A DNA stretch of 64,000 nucleotides from Pedobacter frigoris (GTDB lineage Bacteria; Bacteroidota; Bacteroidia; Sphingobacteriales; Sphingobacteriaceae): the NCBI RefSeq assembly GCF_005116445.1, contig NZ_SWBQ01000001.1, forward strand, positions 1 to 64,000. Direction: 5' to 3'. The translations under genes and the position numbers were made by a program. Below, in pieces: positions 17,254 through 26,365 of the stretch (positions are counted from its first letter, which is position 1; each line of letters starts with the position of its first letter). The notes under the pieces were generated by a model. That model had not been told where the DNA came from. It ran no database searches and saw only the letters and a list, made by a program, of their open reading frames with translations.

Positions 17254-18897
17254 ATGTTAAAATCCCTCGACTTAAGCATTAGTATTTTATATATTCTCGG
17301 CATCCTGGCAGTAGGCCTTTGGGCCGGTATCAGTCATAGGCGTAAAAATAAGTTGAATGAAGCAGGAGAATACTTTCTTGCTGGTAAGACTTTAAAATGG
17401 CCTGCTATTGGACTGGCATTATTCGCGACCAATATCTCTACGGTACATCTGGTGAGTCTGGCGCAAAGCGGATTTGACAGCGGACTGTTAAATGGCAATT
17501 TTGAGTGGATGGCAGCATTTACGCTCATCTTATTGTCGCTGTTTTTTGTCCCCTTCTACATCAAATCTGGCGTGGCAACGTTACCGGACTTTCTTGAAAA
17601 GCGATACGATAGAGCGAGTCGTGACTGGCTTGCCATCATTTCAGTGATTTCGGCCATTATCATCCACATCGCTTTCTCCATGTTGGCTGGCGGTATCGTA
17701 CTCAAGACCTTGTTTGGGCTGAACATGTATGTCAGCGTTATCGTAATCTGTATCATTACGGCTATTTATACCATTATTGGAGGGTTGAAAGCTGTGGTGG
17801 TAACAGAGTCCATCCAGACTGTCGTTTTGCTGACGGGTGCATTTATCATCAGCTATGCTGCCTTTAATAAGATGGGAGGCTGGGATTCCATGACAGATGT
17901 ATTGAAGCAAAATGGCGAGATGGATAAGCTTTCAATGCTGCGTCCACATGGCGACAGCAGTGGAATGCCCTGGTATACCATATTTTTAGGATACCCGATT
18001 TTGGGCATCTGGTACTGGTGTGCGGATCAAACTATTGTACAGCGCGTTTTGGGAGCAAAAGATGAAAATCATGCAAGGGTGGGTCCGTTGTTTTGCGGCT
18101 TCATCAAGATCCTTCCGGTATTTATCTTTGTGTTACCGGGTCTGTTTGCATATACGCTGACCAAATCCGGACACCTTGATGTAAGCAGTCTGGGGCTGGA
18201 TGCTGCGGGCAATGTGAATTCAAAAGGCATTTATACTTTGATGATCACCCAGCTTTTGCCTTCAGGCCTGGTAGGGGTATTGGTAGCCGCACTATTGTCT
18301 GGTTTGATGAGCCAGGTCTCCGGCGCGCTGAATTCTATCTCAACAATGGTGAGTTATGATATGTACCAGCGTTACCGTCCTGAAGCATCCGATAAACAAT
18401 TGATCCGCATTGGAAAGATTGCGGCTGCTATTGCTCTTGTGTTTTCATTGGGACTACTGCCGTTGCTGAACCAGTATGAGAGTATATTCAGCGGAATCAA
18501 TGACATCATCGCTCATATTGCTCCGCCAATTACCTGTGTATTCCTGCTGGGGGTATTTTGGAAAGGAGCTTCTGCGGAATCAGCAAAGCTGACTTTGTGG
18601 ATTGGTTCGGTACTTGGCGTGGTAGTTTTTGCTATTAATAAGCTGGTTCCGGATAGTATGATTGGCCATATTCCCTTTATGATGATGGCATTTTACCTGT
18701 TTTGTGCATGTGTAATCATGCAAGTCTCGTTGTCCTATGTTTATCCGGTAAAGCATACTGCAGAAAGTGAGGGTTTATACTGGAAAAGCCCATGGGAACC
18801 GCTTCAGGGACAATCGTGGAAAGGTATAGGTAATTACAAGTTATTGTCAGTCGTTTTACTGGCGGTGATGGGTGTGTTGTATTATATATTCAGATAA
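17254..18897 (+). CDS. Sodium/solute symporter (SSS family), probable L-fucose transporter
   Basis: 547 residues with about a dozen hydrophobic segments. SSS features include the N-terminal EYFLAGKTLKWPAIGLALFATNIS, GIWYWCADQTIVQRVLGAK, and GLMSQVSGALNS with nearby SxxS positions typical of the sodium site. It is 19 bp after the SDR gene and 16 bp before the mutarotase gene. The family imports sugars with Na+; L-fucose is inferred from neighbours only. Confidence 0.8.
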   Translation: MLKSLDLSISILYILGILAVGLWAGISHRRKNKLNEAGEYFLAGKTLKWPAIGLALFATNISTVHLVSLAQSGFDSGLLNGNFEWMAAFTLILLSLFFVPFYIKSGVATLPDFLEKRYDRASRDWLAIISVISAIIIHIAFSMLAGGIVLKTLFGLNMYVSVIVICIITAIYTIIGGLKAVVVTESIQTVVLLTGAFIISYAAFNKMGGWDSMTDVLKQNGEMDKLSMLRPHGDSSGMPWYTIFLGYPILGIWYWCADQTIVQRVLGAKDENHARVGPLFCGFIKILPVFIFVLPGLFAYTLTKSGHLDVSSLGLDAAGNVNSKGIYTLMITQLLPSGLVGVLVAALLSGLMSQVSGALNSISTMVSYDMYQRYRPEASDKQLIRIGKIAAAIALVFSLGLLPLLNQYESIFSGINDIIAHIAPPITCVFLLGVFWKGASAESAKLTLWIGSVLGVVVFAINKLVPDSMIGHIPFMMMAFYLFCACVIMQVSLSYVYPVKHTAESEGLYWKSPWEPLQGQSWKGIGNYKLLSVVLLAVMGVLYYIFR

Positions 18898-18913
18898 AAA
18901 TAATTTTATAGAG

Positions 18914-19327
18914 ATGAAAAATAACCTTATTGCCTTATTTATTACAGTGGTTTTGTTGGCATCCTGCAAGAGCGAAGTTAAGCCCGAGAATGTAAAGCGG
19001 TTTGGTTCCGTAACAGGTCTGAAAGCCGAGAAGTTAGCATATTATAAAAAACTGCATGCCAACGCCTGGCCTGAAGTACTTAAAAAAATTAAGGAATGTA
19101 ACATCGGAAATTATTCCATCTACCTTCAGAAAATAGGCGGAGAGTATTACCTGTTTAGCTATTTTGAATATACGGGGACAGACTTTGATGCCGACATGAA
19201 ACAGATGGCTGATGATCCCAATACCCAACGCTGGTGGAAGGAAACAGACCCTTGTCAGAAACCATTGCCTGAAACGGCGGCAAAAAATGAAATCTGGACC
19301 AATATGGAGGAAGTGTTCCATTTATAA
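18914..19327 (+). CDS. Lipoprotein L-rhamnose/L-fucose mutarotase family protein
   Basis: 137 residues from the ATG at 18914; the upstream in-frame ATG at 18872 overlaps the symporter and would bury the signal peptide. Residues 1-18 are a lipoprotein signal with lipobox LLASC (Cys18). The rest matches the RhaM/DUF718 fold: RFGSVTGLKAEKLAYYKKLH, AWPEVLKKIKECNIGNYSIY, the LFSYFEYTG strand and QRWWKETDPCQ. The family interconverts sugar anomers. A membrane-anchored periplasmic form is unusual and would equilibrate fucose before uptake. Its stop abuts that of the convergent kinase gene. Confidence 0.8.
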   Translation: MKNNLIALFITVVLLASCKSEVKPENVKRFGSVTGLKAEKLAYYKKLHANAWPEVLKKIKECNIGNYSIYLQKIGGEYYLFSYFEYTGTDFDADMKQMADDPNTQRWWKETDPCQKPLPETAAKNEIWTNMEEVFHL

Positions 19328-21373
19328 GGGCAGCTCGACATAAAAAGTGACCCCCTTATCTGTGTTGTTTTCAAACCATATTTTTCCGCCATGCGCATTT
19401 ACGATTTGAGTTGAAATGGAGAGTCCGAGTCCGAAGGTTTGTTCACCAGCAGTTCCTTTACGCTGGGCTTCGGAAAATTGGTTAAATATTTTGTTCTTGA
19501 TTTCGTCAGGGATACCTATTCCCTGATCTTTAACTGAAATAATTGCATTATTCTCTTTTTTGATGAGACTGATCTGAATGGTTGTATTGTTGGGGCTGAA
19601 TTTAATCGCGTTTGTGATGAGGTTACTCATTACCCTCCATAATTTTTCACTGTTGATGGGTACGAGAAGCTGCTCCGTTTGAATTGTAATTTGCTGGTTT
19701 TTACCTTCAGCCTTTAGTTTGAGCTGTTCGACACAATAACCAAGCATTTTATCAAGCTCTTCAGGTTCTTTTTCTAACTGTTCAGGAGATTGTGTTGGCT
19801 GAAGCATTTCAGATACTAAATTGAGACAATCTTTTGATGAACGCTTTACCATATCCAGTAGCTCCTTGTCCTCATCAGACAGTACTGACTTTTGAAGCAT
19901 CAGTGAGGCCACCATTTTGATTGCCCCAATCGGAGTGCGAAGATCGTGTGCTACAATTTTCATCATGCGTGCATTCTCTGCCTGACTTTGTTCAAGTATA
20001 GCAAGGGTAAGGTGCATCTGCTCATTTTGGTCTGTGATTCTTTTGTTGAGCGCTGTGAGTTTTTCAACGTTGCTATGAGAACGTTTTAAGTTGGCCCGTG
20101 CAGTAAACATGAGGCTTACTGCCAGAATAATGAAAACTATTGCAGCAATCAGATAAAAGGTTTTGAGCTGATTATCCCTGTTCATCAGGTTCAATTTGTG
20201 CTGCTGTTCAGAATGTTTAAAGGCGGCGTCAATATCGACATTCTTTAGTCCGCTGATCTCAGTATTTAAAGAATCACTGATTGCACTGTATTTTAACAAG
20301 TACTGATAGGCATTTTGAGGATCATTTCTTTTATTAAAATACCGGCTTTTTAAGTCGTATATATACTTTAACATATAACTATTTTCATTGTTGAAGCCTT
20401 CTCTTGATGAAACATTCAGTTCCAATTCGTTGATCATACTATTGGCTTCATCTAAACGATTAAGATCCAGATATAAATTTGCAAGCTTTAATTTGGCCGT
20501 TTGAGCATCTTCTACTGCATACCCTGGCTGATCATTGATTTTAATACTGGCCTTTAAATATTTTTCAGCTTCCGCGTAGTGATGCAGCTGCGCATATAGT
20601 CCCCCGAGGTTACCATAAATGACCCCTTTGGATGTTTCTATAAAGACTATCTTTTCAGGGAACGGCTTCGAACGCTTATCGATAAATTCGCTTGCTTTTA
20701 GGTAGTAGTGTAAAGCACTGTCTGGTTTATCCGCTTTTTCAAAGCTCAATGCGATATTGTTATAAATAGACTGCGGAACGGCAAATTGCTCGGCGAAATC
20801 ACTACCGGTACAATGGCTGTTTTCATGAAGCGCTTTTTTAAAATAGGGTATTGCATTCAGGTATTCCTCCTGGGCATAACGGATCAGGCCAAGCCGGTTG
20901 CTGAAGTTGGTGAAAAGGCAGGTGTCCAGGTTTTTTTCTGCAAATTCTAATCCTTTATAGTAATTTTCAAAAGCCTCATCAAAACTTTTTCTGGCTCTCA
21001 ACACATCTCCTTTGGCAAACATAGTTTGGGCATAACAATTTTTGTGAGCAGACTCGTTGCCTTTTAACACCGTAAACATACTGTCTGTATAGCGATTTGC
21101 CTTTTCAGGAATGATCTGGTAATTGAGGTAAAAATTGCTTTTGAAATTGTATTTTTTCCAAAGATCAATTGGGCCGGGATTCTGTAATTTGTTATAGGCA
21201 GAGTCAAGATGAGAGAGCGCATCATTAATTCTTCCTGTATTCAGCAAGGTGTTTGCCCGGTCAATTATGCTGTCCGTCACAGATGTATGATCCGGAGTCT
21301 GTGTGCGGTAATGCTGACAGCCTGTCAACAACATGCAAGTTAGACAAGAAAGAAGTATAAGACGGCCAATCAT
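19322..21373 (-). CDS. TPR-containing lipoprotein-type sensor histidine kinase
   Basis: 683 residues from the ATG at 21373, which gives a clean lipoprotein signal MIGRLILLSC...LLTGC (Cys19); a GTG at 21415 would add 14 residues. Residues ~35-385 are TPR-like helical repeats (sensor side), followed by one membrane span (~405-424), a coiled coil, HisKA with phospho-acceptor His476 (AHDLRTPIG) and a HATPase domain (NLITNAIKF, DQGIGIPDE, GLGLSI). No response regulator gene is adjacent, so its partner is elsewhere. The last codons overlap the mutarotase gene tail to tail. Confidence 0.85.
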   Translation of the reverse strand: MIGRLILLSCLTCMLLTGCQHYRTQTPDHTSVTDSIIDRANTLLNTGRINDALSHLDSAYNKLQNPGPIDLWKKYNFKSNFYLNYQIIPEKANRYTDSMFTVLKGNESAHKNCYAQTMFAKGDVLRARKSFDEAFENYYKGLEFAEKNLDTCLFTNFSNRLGLIRYAQEEYLNAIPYFKKALHENSHCTGSDFAEQFAVPQSIYNNIALSFEKADKPDSALHYYLKASEFIDKRSKPFPEKIVFIETSKGVIYGNLGGLYAQLHHYAEAEKYLKASIKINDQPGYAVEDAQTAKLKLANLYLDLNRLDEANSMINELELNVSSREGFNNENSYMLKYIYDLKSRYFNKRNDPQNAYQYLLKYSAISDSLNTEISGLKNVDIDAAFKHSEQQHKLNLMNRDNQLKTFYLIAAIVFIILAVSLMFTARANLKRSHSNVEKLTALNKRITDQNEQMHLTLAILEQSQAENARMMKIVAHDLRTPIGAIKMVASLMLQKSVLSDEDKELLDMVKRSSKDCLNLVSEMLQPTQSPEQLEKEPEELDKMLGYCVEQLKLKAEGKNQQITIQTEQLLVPINSEKLWRVMSNLITNAIKFSPNNTTIQISLIKKENNAIISVKDQGIGIPDEIKNKIFNQFSEAQRKGTAGEQTFGLGLSISTQIVNAHGGKIWFENNTDKGVTFYVELPL

Positions 21374-21475
21374 TTTGTAATTCAGGTATGGGAGCATAAG
21401 GGACGTTTTGAGCACGCGCCTCTAAGTTAGTGATTTAGGTTAAATATTAATTTATTAAATCTACTTAGTTGGTCA

Positions 21476-21514
21476 ATTAAGAAAAATTATTCTTTAAGAA
21501 TAATTTTTCTTAAT
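21476..21514. terminator. 19-bp perfect AT-rich palindrome
   Basis: ATTAAGAAAAATTATTCTT (21476-21494) and its exact reverse complement (21496-21514) are separated by one base. It lies between the AraC gene (stop at 21566) and the kinase gene, both minus strand. Its position after the AraC stop suits a terminator, but the tiny loop forces some opening of the stem, and a dimeric-protein operator for the kinase gene is possible. Confidence 0.45.
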
Positions 21515-21565
21515 CTTTCATCAAAATGCTTGACCCTACAGGGGTTATATTAAAACGAAATTGCG

Positions 21566-22432
21566 TTAAAGCCTTAGGCTCTTTTTGAAATCAGAGGGAT
21601 TAAGTTTTGTATATTCTTTAAAATTCCGGTTAAAATTGGTCAGATTATTAAATCCGCTCTGAAAGCAAATCTGTGAAATCGACAAATGATCATTATAGAG
21701 TAGCTTGCAGGCATATCCGATTCTTACTTCATTTACAAATTGTGTAAAGGTTTTTTGAGTACGACCTTTAAAATATTTACAGAAAGAAGCAATGGTCATA
21801 TTCGCAAGTGCGGCAGCATCTTTTAGTGTAATGTCTTCCGTAAAATTATCCATAATGAAATTGTAGATCTTGTTGATGCGTTGTACATCTTTCAGGTTAT
21901 GGTGATTGGTGTAGCCGACACTGGAAAGACATTCATATTCATTGGTTTCAGAAAGCAGATCCAAAATGCTGAGCAAGTGGATGATTTTTTTCAACCCGGA
22001 ATCCAGCAGCAGTTCTTTGAGGATTTTTGCCACTTTACGATGAGCATCCCCATAAACCCTGATACCTCTGTTGATGTCTTTTAGCAGTTCAGCTACTTTT
22101 GCAGTTTCATTTGAATTCAAGAAACTATCGTTAAGCCAGTCTAATCTGAAATGTGCTACTATCGCCTTTACTTCCCGTTCACTATCCTGTGCATAATACT
22201 CTTTATCATTATACATTACATGAGGAAGGTTTGGACCCATCAATATGAGATCACCTTCGGTAAAATTTTCTATACTATCCCCAACTATTCTTCTTCCATT
22301 GCTTTTTACGATGAGTACCATTTCGTACTCTTTGTGGAAATGGAGGGGATTATTCAGGCTTTTTACATTTACTTCCTTGACAAAGATGGCTTGCTGCAAA
22401 GCCGTATTTGTTTCTATTAGTAGTGGCTGCAT
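21566..22432 (-). CDS. AraC family transcriptional regulator
   Basis: 288 residues. An N-terminal cupin (NPLHFHKEYEMVLIV, GDLILMGPNLPHVMYN) precedes the AraC double HTH (ITLKDAAALANMTIASFCKY; ISQICFQSGFNNLTNFNRNF; NPSDFKKSL). The HFH...E...GPNLPH pattern is typical of Bacteroidota sugar-responsive AraC proteins. It is divergent from the RraA fragment/enolase/SDR group at 22.6-25.3 kb. A TATTTTTG sequence about 15 bp upstream of its start fits a TAnnTTTG -7 box. Confidence 0.87.
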   Translation of the reverse strand: MQPLLIETNTALQQAIFVKEVNVKSLNNPLHFHKEYEMVLIVKSNGRRIVGDSIENFTEGDLILMGPNLPHVMYNDKEYYAQDSEREVKAIVAHFRLDWLNDSFLNSNETAKVAELLKDINRGIRVYGDAHRKVAKILKELLLDSGLKKIIHLLSILDLLSETNEYECLSSVGYTNHHNLKDVQRINKIYNFIMDNFTEDITLKDAAALANMTIASFCKYFKGRTQKTFTQFVNEVRIGYACKLLYNDHLSISQICFQSGFNNLTNFNRNFKEYTKLNPSDFKKSLRL

Positions 22433-22601
22433 GTCTTAAATTTGCAAAAATATTTTCTAATAATCAAGTTTTAGGACAATATGCTGTTGGTGTTGGACAA
22501 TAAAGGTTAAGTTTTCACCTTTTATTGGCGATAACTTTAAAATCTCTAACCAGGAGAGAATTTTAAACTTTACACGATGAACTCAATTCACATACCCAGC
22601 A

Positions 22602-23045
22602 ATGAAGACGATGACAGTTTCGGGACTGGATATAGACGAATCCATGTACTTAGAAAATAAACCATTTGGTCTGATGCTGGAAGCCTTGGATGATCTAAAG
22701 AAAAATGAGGTTTATATCTGTGCGGGCACCTCACCTTCATATGCTTTGTGGGGTGAATTGATGAGCGTCAGAGCAAAAAAACTGGGCGCTGCCGGTGCAG
22801 TCGTTAATGGTTATCACAGAGACACGAAGGGTATTCTGGACATGGGTTTTTCCACTTTTTCATTGGGAAGTTATGCGAAGGACCAGGCGCCAAGAGGAAA
22901 GGTCGTTGACTTCAGGTCATCAATAGAAATAAACGGGGTTATTGTGAATTCCGGAGATTATGTAATAGGGGATAGAGATGGTGTTTGTATTGTGCCGTTT
23001 GATGTATCCACCGAGGTGTTCAACGTACACGAACGGCGACGGTAA
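22602..23045 (+). pseudogene. RraA-like family fragment, truncated at both ends
   Basis: 147 residues are readable, matching the core of RraA-like/HMG-aldolase-type proteins: ICAGTSPSYALWGELMSVRA, GAAGAVVNGYHRDTKGI, RGKVVDF and GDYVIGDRDGVCIVP. Intact members are 200 residues or more and begin with a helical domain containing a D-A-L motif, which is absent here. The C-terminal helix is also missing: after the VFN at its end the frame runs into unrelated sequence and stops. An ATG at 22577 lies out of frame. This looks like an internal deletion remnant, though a short expressed protein cannot be excluded. Confidence 0.55.
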
Positions 23046-23352
23046 TTTAACCTATACTTTCTTTGCCAGCGGCGATACCAGGCATTGCGGAGCTGGTTGC
23101 AAGACGAAAAAATACAATTATTGGTAGCAGATTACAGCAATAGTGGTTCAGAACCATTTTACGGATCGCCGTTTACAGACGGACGCATTAATATTAAAGG
23201 AAAAATATTAAAAGGAAGTGTATCTTTCAGATTTCAATAAATAACGAAATTGAAACAATACCCGGATCCTATCGTTGAGGAAAAGATTGGTGACCAATTT
23301 ACACCTGAACCCTTAATGATAAAAAAGAATTTATGAAACAAACGTTAAACAG
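23046..23352 (+). other. Gene-less stretch with coding debris
   Basis: No intact gene is seen. Short coding-like pieces in shifting frames occur: NGDGNLTYTFFASGDT near 23030-23080, then in another frame SGSEPFYGSPFTDGRINIKG ending GSVSFRFQ and a stop at about 23240, then QYPDPIVEEKIGDQFTPEP near 23260-23320. The Phe-rich end of the second resembles the last strand of an outer-membrane barrel. These are probably remnants of deleted genes. Confidence 0.4.
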
Positions 23353-24519
23353 ATGAAAATTACAGATGTAAAAGTTTGGCTGGTAGAGGGAGTTAAGTAC
23401 AACTGGACCCTATTGAAGATCTATACCGATACTGGTCATACCGGGGTAGGCGAAGCTACAAACTGGCCCGGTAGCCCTATAGTTTATCATGCTGCAAAAC
23501 ATGTCGGTGAAAGAATTATAGGTCTGGATCCGATGAAAACTGATTTCATATGGACTAAACTATACAGGGATTTAAACTGGATGGGGCCGCATGGTGCCAG
23601 TCTTTGTGCCATTAGCGGTATAGACATGGCCCTGCTTGATCTGAAAGCGAAAGTTTTAGGTGTGCCTTGTTATGAACTATTGGGTGGTGCATTCCGAAAA
23701 GATATTTTGCTGTATGCGAACTATTGGTTTACAGGAGGCGGACATAATGAACAGGATTATGCTGCCCAGGCCTTAAAGGTTAAGGAAGCTGGTTTCACAG
23801 GTTTAAAATTCGATCCATTCGCACATACCAATTATCTGTATGGAGAGGATCTTTCTTCAAATCTTACCCTTACTGCTGCACAGCAGGATCTGGCATTTAA
23901 TGTGAGTAAAGCAGTTCGTGAAGCTGTGGGCCCTGATTTTGACATTATGATTGAAACCCATGCCATGCTGAACTATCGTGTTGCTGTGAAGATGGCCCAA
24001 CGACTATCTGCACTGGATATCACCTGGTACGAAGAACCGGCTGGGCCTGAAAGTGCTGATAACCTGCGGGCGATGCGCGAGCGCATACCATCTAATGTGT
24101 CCATTTGTGTAGGTGAGCGGCACTATACCAGACATGGCATCAGACCTGTTCTGGAAAAGAATATCTGCGACATCATGATGCCGGACATCACACGTTGTGG
24201 TGGCCCTTCTGAAATGAAGCGTATGGCCACCATGATGGAGGCCTACAATGTTTTGCTGGCTCCCCATAATCCAAACGGACCACTTTCTACGCTGGCTTCA
24301 GCCCAGGTATGTGCTTCAGTGCCAAACTTTTTTAGACAGGAGTTTATGTTTAACGATGTGCCCTGGAGAGATACTGTCATCACGCACCCGATTGCAGATA
24401 TGGTAAAAGACGGACATTTACAGTTGTCGGACCGCCCCGGACTTGGCGTAGACCTGGTGGAAGAAGAAATGGAGAAACATCCCGGAATTTTAGAACCCAG
24501 ACCTGGATTTTATGTTTAA
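23353..24519 (+). CDS. Mandelate racemase/muconate-lactonizing-type acid sugar dehydratase
   Basis: 388 residues of the enolase superfamily. N-terminal capping domain, then the barrel with GLKFDPF (Lys152, Asp154), IMIETHAML, WYEEP, VGERHYTRHG and APHNPNGPLS. These suit the aldonate dehydratase subgroup (galactonate-dehydratase-like) rather than the KxK FucD type. The exact acid sugar cannot be read from sequence. It is followed 20 bp later by an SDR gene, so a catabolic pair is likely under the divergent AraC regulator. Confidence 0.8.
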   Translation: MKITDVKVWLVEGVKYNWTLLKIYTDTGHTGVGEATNWPGSPIVYHAAKHVGERIIGLDPMKTDFIWTKLYRDLNWMGPHGASLCAISGIDMALLDLKAKVLGVPCYELLGGAFRKDILLYANYWFTGGGHNEQDYAAQALKVKEAGFTGLKFDPFAHTNYLYGEDLSSNLTLTAAQQDLAFNVSKAVREAVGPDFDIMIETHAMLNYRVAVKMAQRLSALDITWYEEPAGPESADNLRAMRERIPSNVSICVGERHYTRHGIRPVLEKNICDIMMPDITRCGGPSEMKRMATMMEAYNVLLAPHNPNGPLSTLASAQVCASVPNFFRQEFMFNDVPWRDTVITHPIADMVKDGHLQLSDRPGLGVDLVEEEMEKHPGILEPRPGFYV

Positions 24520-24539
24520 TCTATTCGTAGATTCGTGAT

Positions 24540-25337
24540 ATGTCGTTGGAAATTAATTTAGATGGAAAAGTAGCACTCGTTACAGGTGTCACTTCCGGTA
24601 TCGGTCTGGGCATAGCACGAATGCTGGCAAAAGCTGGAGCTGTAGTAGTTGGCTGTGCAGAACATGAAACTGATAGTGCTGAAGCTAGAGGTTTTATTGC
24701 TGCTGTCGAGGCTGAACATGGAAAAGCCATATACCTGAAGGCTGACCTTACAGATCCCAAAGCGCCGGAGCATTTGGTAAAATCGGTAGCAGAAATATCC
24801 GGCGGCCACATCGATATCCTTGTATCCAATGCTGGCCGTAATTTTTTTGAAGGAGCATTGGCTTGTTCGGAAGAGCAATGGCAGGAAAACCTGGACTTAA
24901 ATCTTTCTGCGCATTGGCGACTCGCTAAGCACTGCAAGCCCTATCTCGAAAAAGATAATGGCGTGATCATCATTATGACTTCCAATCATGCTTATGCATC
25001 AATTCCCGGATGCTTTCCTTATAACGTCGCTAAAACGGCCCTGACTGGTCTGGTTAGAAGTCTGGCCATTGAATGGGGACCGGCAATCCGAATCGTCGGA
25101 ATAGCTCCCGGTTTTATTGATACACCGGGTAACCAGCCATGGTTTGATTCCTTTGAAGATTCCGAACAGGAGAGAAAAAGAACTGTTGACCTTCATCCCG
25201 TAAAAAAACTGGGTACCGTTGAAGAAATTGGTGGCTGGTGTGCGTTCCTGGCAAGTGAGTATGCAAGCTTTGCTTCAGGTACCACCTACCTGATAGATGG
25301 AGGCAGAAGTGCGCTGATGCAGGATAACAGTCAATAA
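24540..25337 (+). CDS. SDR family sugar dehydrogenase
   Basis: 265 residues. Motifs: VTGVTSGIG cofactor loop, VSNAG, catalytic Ser in MTSNHAYAS, YNVAK for Tyr/Lys, and the C-terminal GTTYLIDGG. SDRs of this kind oxidise aldoses or 2-keto-3-deoxy acid sugars. The fucose cluster upstream lacks an obvious L-fucose dehydrogenase, so this gene is a candidate for that step or for the step after the dehydratase at 23353. Substrate is unproven. Confidence 0.75.
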   Translation: MSLEINLDGKVALVTGVTSGIGLGIARMLAKAGAVVVGCAEHETDSAEARGFIAAVEAEHGKAIYLKADLTDPKAPEHLVKSVAEISGGHIDILVSNAGRNFFEGALACSEEQWQENLDLNLSAHWRLAKHCKPYLEKDNGVIIIMTSNHAYASIPGCFPYNVAKTALTGLVRSLAIEWGPAIRIVGIAPGFIDTPGNQPWFDSFEDSEQERKRTVDLHPVKKLGTVEEIGGWCAFLASEYASFASGTTYLIDGGRSALMQDNSQ

Positions 25338-25526
25338 AACGAGGGTTGTTGCAGTCGGATTGTTATTTCATATGTTTACCGAATGGCAGGATTGTATGTG
25401 GCATTAAAAGAGTCGTTAAAAGCAATATCCGTAATTGGGCAAACTTCCTCTTATTTTATAATTGAGTGTTAGGTGGTGGCGAAAAACATTAAATCTCTAA
25501 ATTGCAACAGTAATCTATATACGAGT

Positions 25527-26294
25527 ATGAAGTTGAAAACAAATCTGATCCTATTACTGCTGATATTTCAAACTGCAATTGGTATCGCACAAACCACGAA
25601 TGTGATTGTACGTGCCAAGGCGAAGGATGCAAAATTTCTACCTGCAACACTTGGTGTGCACGTCACGATAAAAAACAACATGACCGGGGAGGTGATGGCA
25701 AAGGGTATGGCGACAGGCGGATCGGGCAATACTGAACTCATCATGGCGGATGCGATTAGCCGTGGGCAGCAACTTGCTGACGAAGGTACATCTAAGTTTA
25801 TGGCTACGCTGGAATTAACGGAACCCACTTTTGTAGATGTAGAAGTATATGCGTCTACCAACCGCAGAAATGGAACTAAGAAAGTGACTACACAGGTTTG
25901 GCTAATCCCTGGAAAGCACATTGTTGGAGATGGAATAGTTGTAGAGATCCCTGGCTTCATTGTAGACATACTTTCACCCACTACTCAACAATACACCAGA
26001 TTGTCAACCATTGCCGATGGAAAAATGTTGTTAAAAGCAAGTATAACTATGGCTTGTGGTTGTGTAATATCAAAAGGAGGCACTTGGAATTCAGATGATT
26101 TTACGATAAACGCGATCATCAAGCGAAATGGTACGAAAGTAACCGAGGTGCCACTCAAATTTACCGGAGTATGGAACAATTTTGAAGTTATTCTGCCTGT
26201 CAATGAAAAAGGAGATTATGAAGTTCATGTGTACGCATATGACCCTAAAACGGGTAATACAGGGCTTGATAAAATCAATTTCACTATTTTTTGA
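25527..26294 (+). CDS. Secreted hypothetical protein, beta-rich
   Basis: 255 residues from the ATG at 25527, which starts a normal signal peptide (MKLKTNLILLLLIF...IGIAQ); the ATG at 25473 would prefix it with 18 polar residues. The mature part is beta-strand rich with an Ig-like feel (NVIVRAKAKDAKFLPATLGV; DYEVHVYAYDPKTGNTG). No enzymatic motif is recognised. It stands alone between a 189-bp gap and the palindromic promoter of the ATPase gene. Confidence 0.6.
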   Translation: MKLKTNLILLLLIFQTAIGIAQTTNVIVRAKAKDAKFLPATLGVHVTIKNNMTGEVMAKGMATGGSGNTELIMADAISRGQQLADEGTSKFMATLELTEPTFVDVEVYASTNRRNGTKKVTTQVWLIPGKHIVGDGIVVEIPGFIVDILSPTTQQYTRLSTIADGKMLLKASITMACGCVISKGGTWNSDDFTINAIIKRNGTKVTEVPLKFTGVWNNFEVILPVNEKGDYEVHVYAYDPKTGNTGLDKINFTIF

Positions 26295-26365
26295 TGGGAT
26301 ACGCATAATTTTCCATGATTGCGGAACCGAGCAATTTACAACAATAACCAATTCAAATTTTCGAG

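Noticed and set aside
22151..22439. Plus-strand ORFs opposite the AraC gene
   Set aside because: Shadows of the AraC reading frame; no domain content and no start context.
25383..25472. 29-codon ORF beginning MAGLYVALKE between the SDR gene and the secreted hypothetical
   Set aside because: Coding-like composition but too short and unrecognised; could be a remnant, not enough to call.
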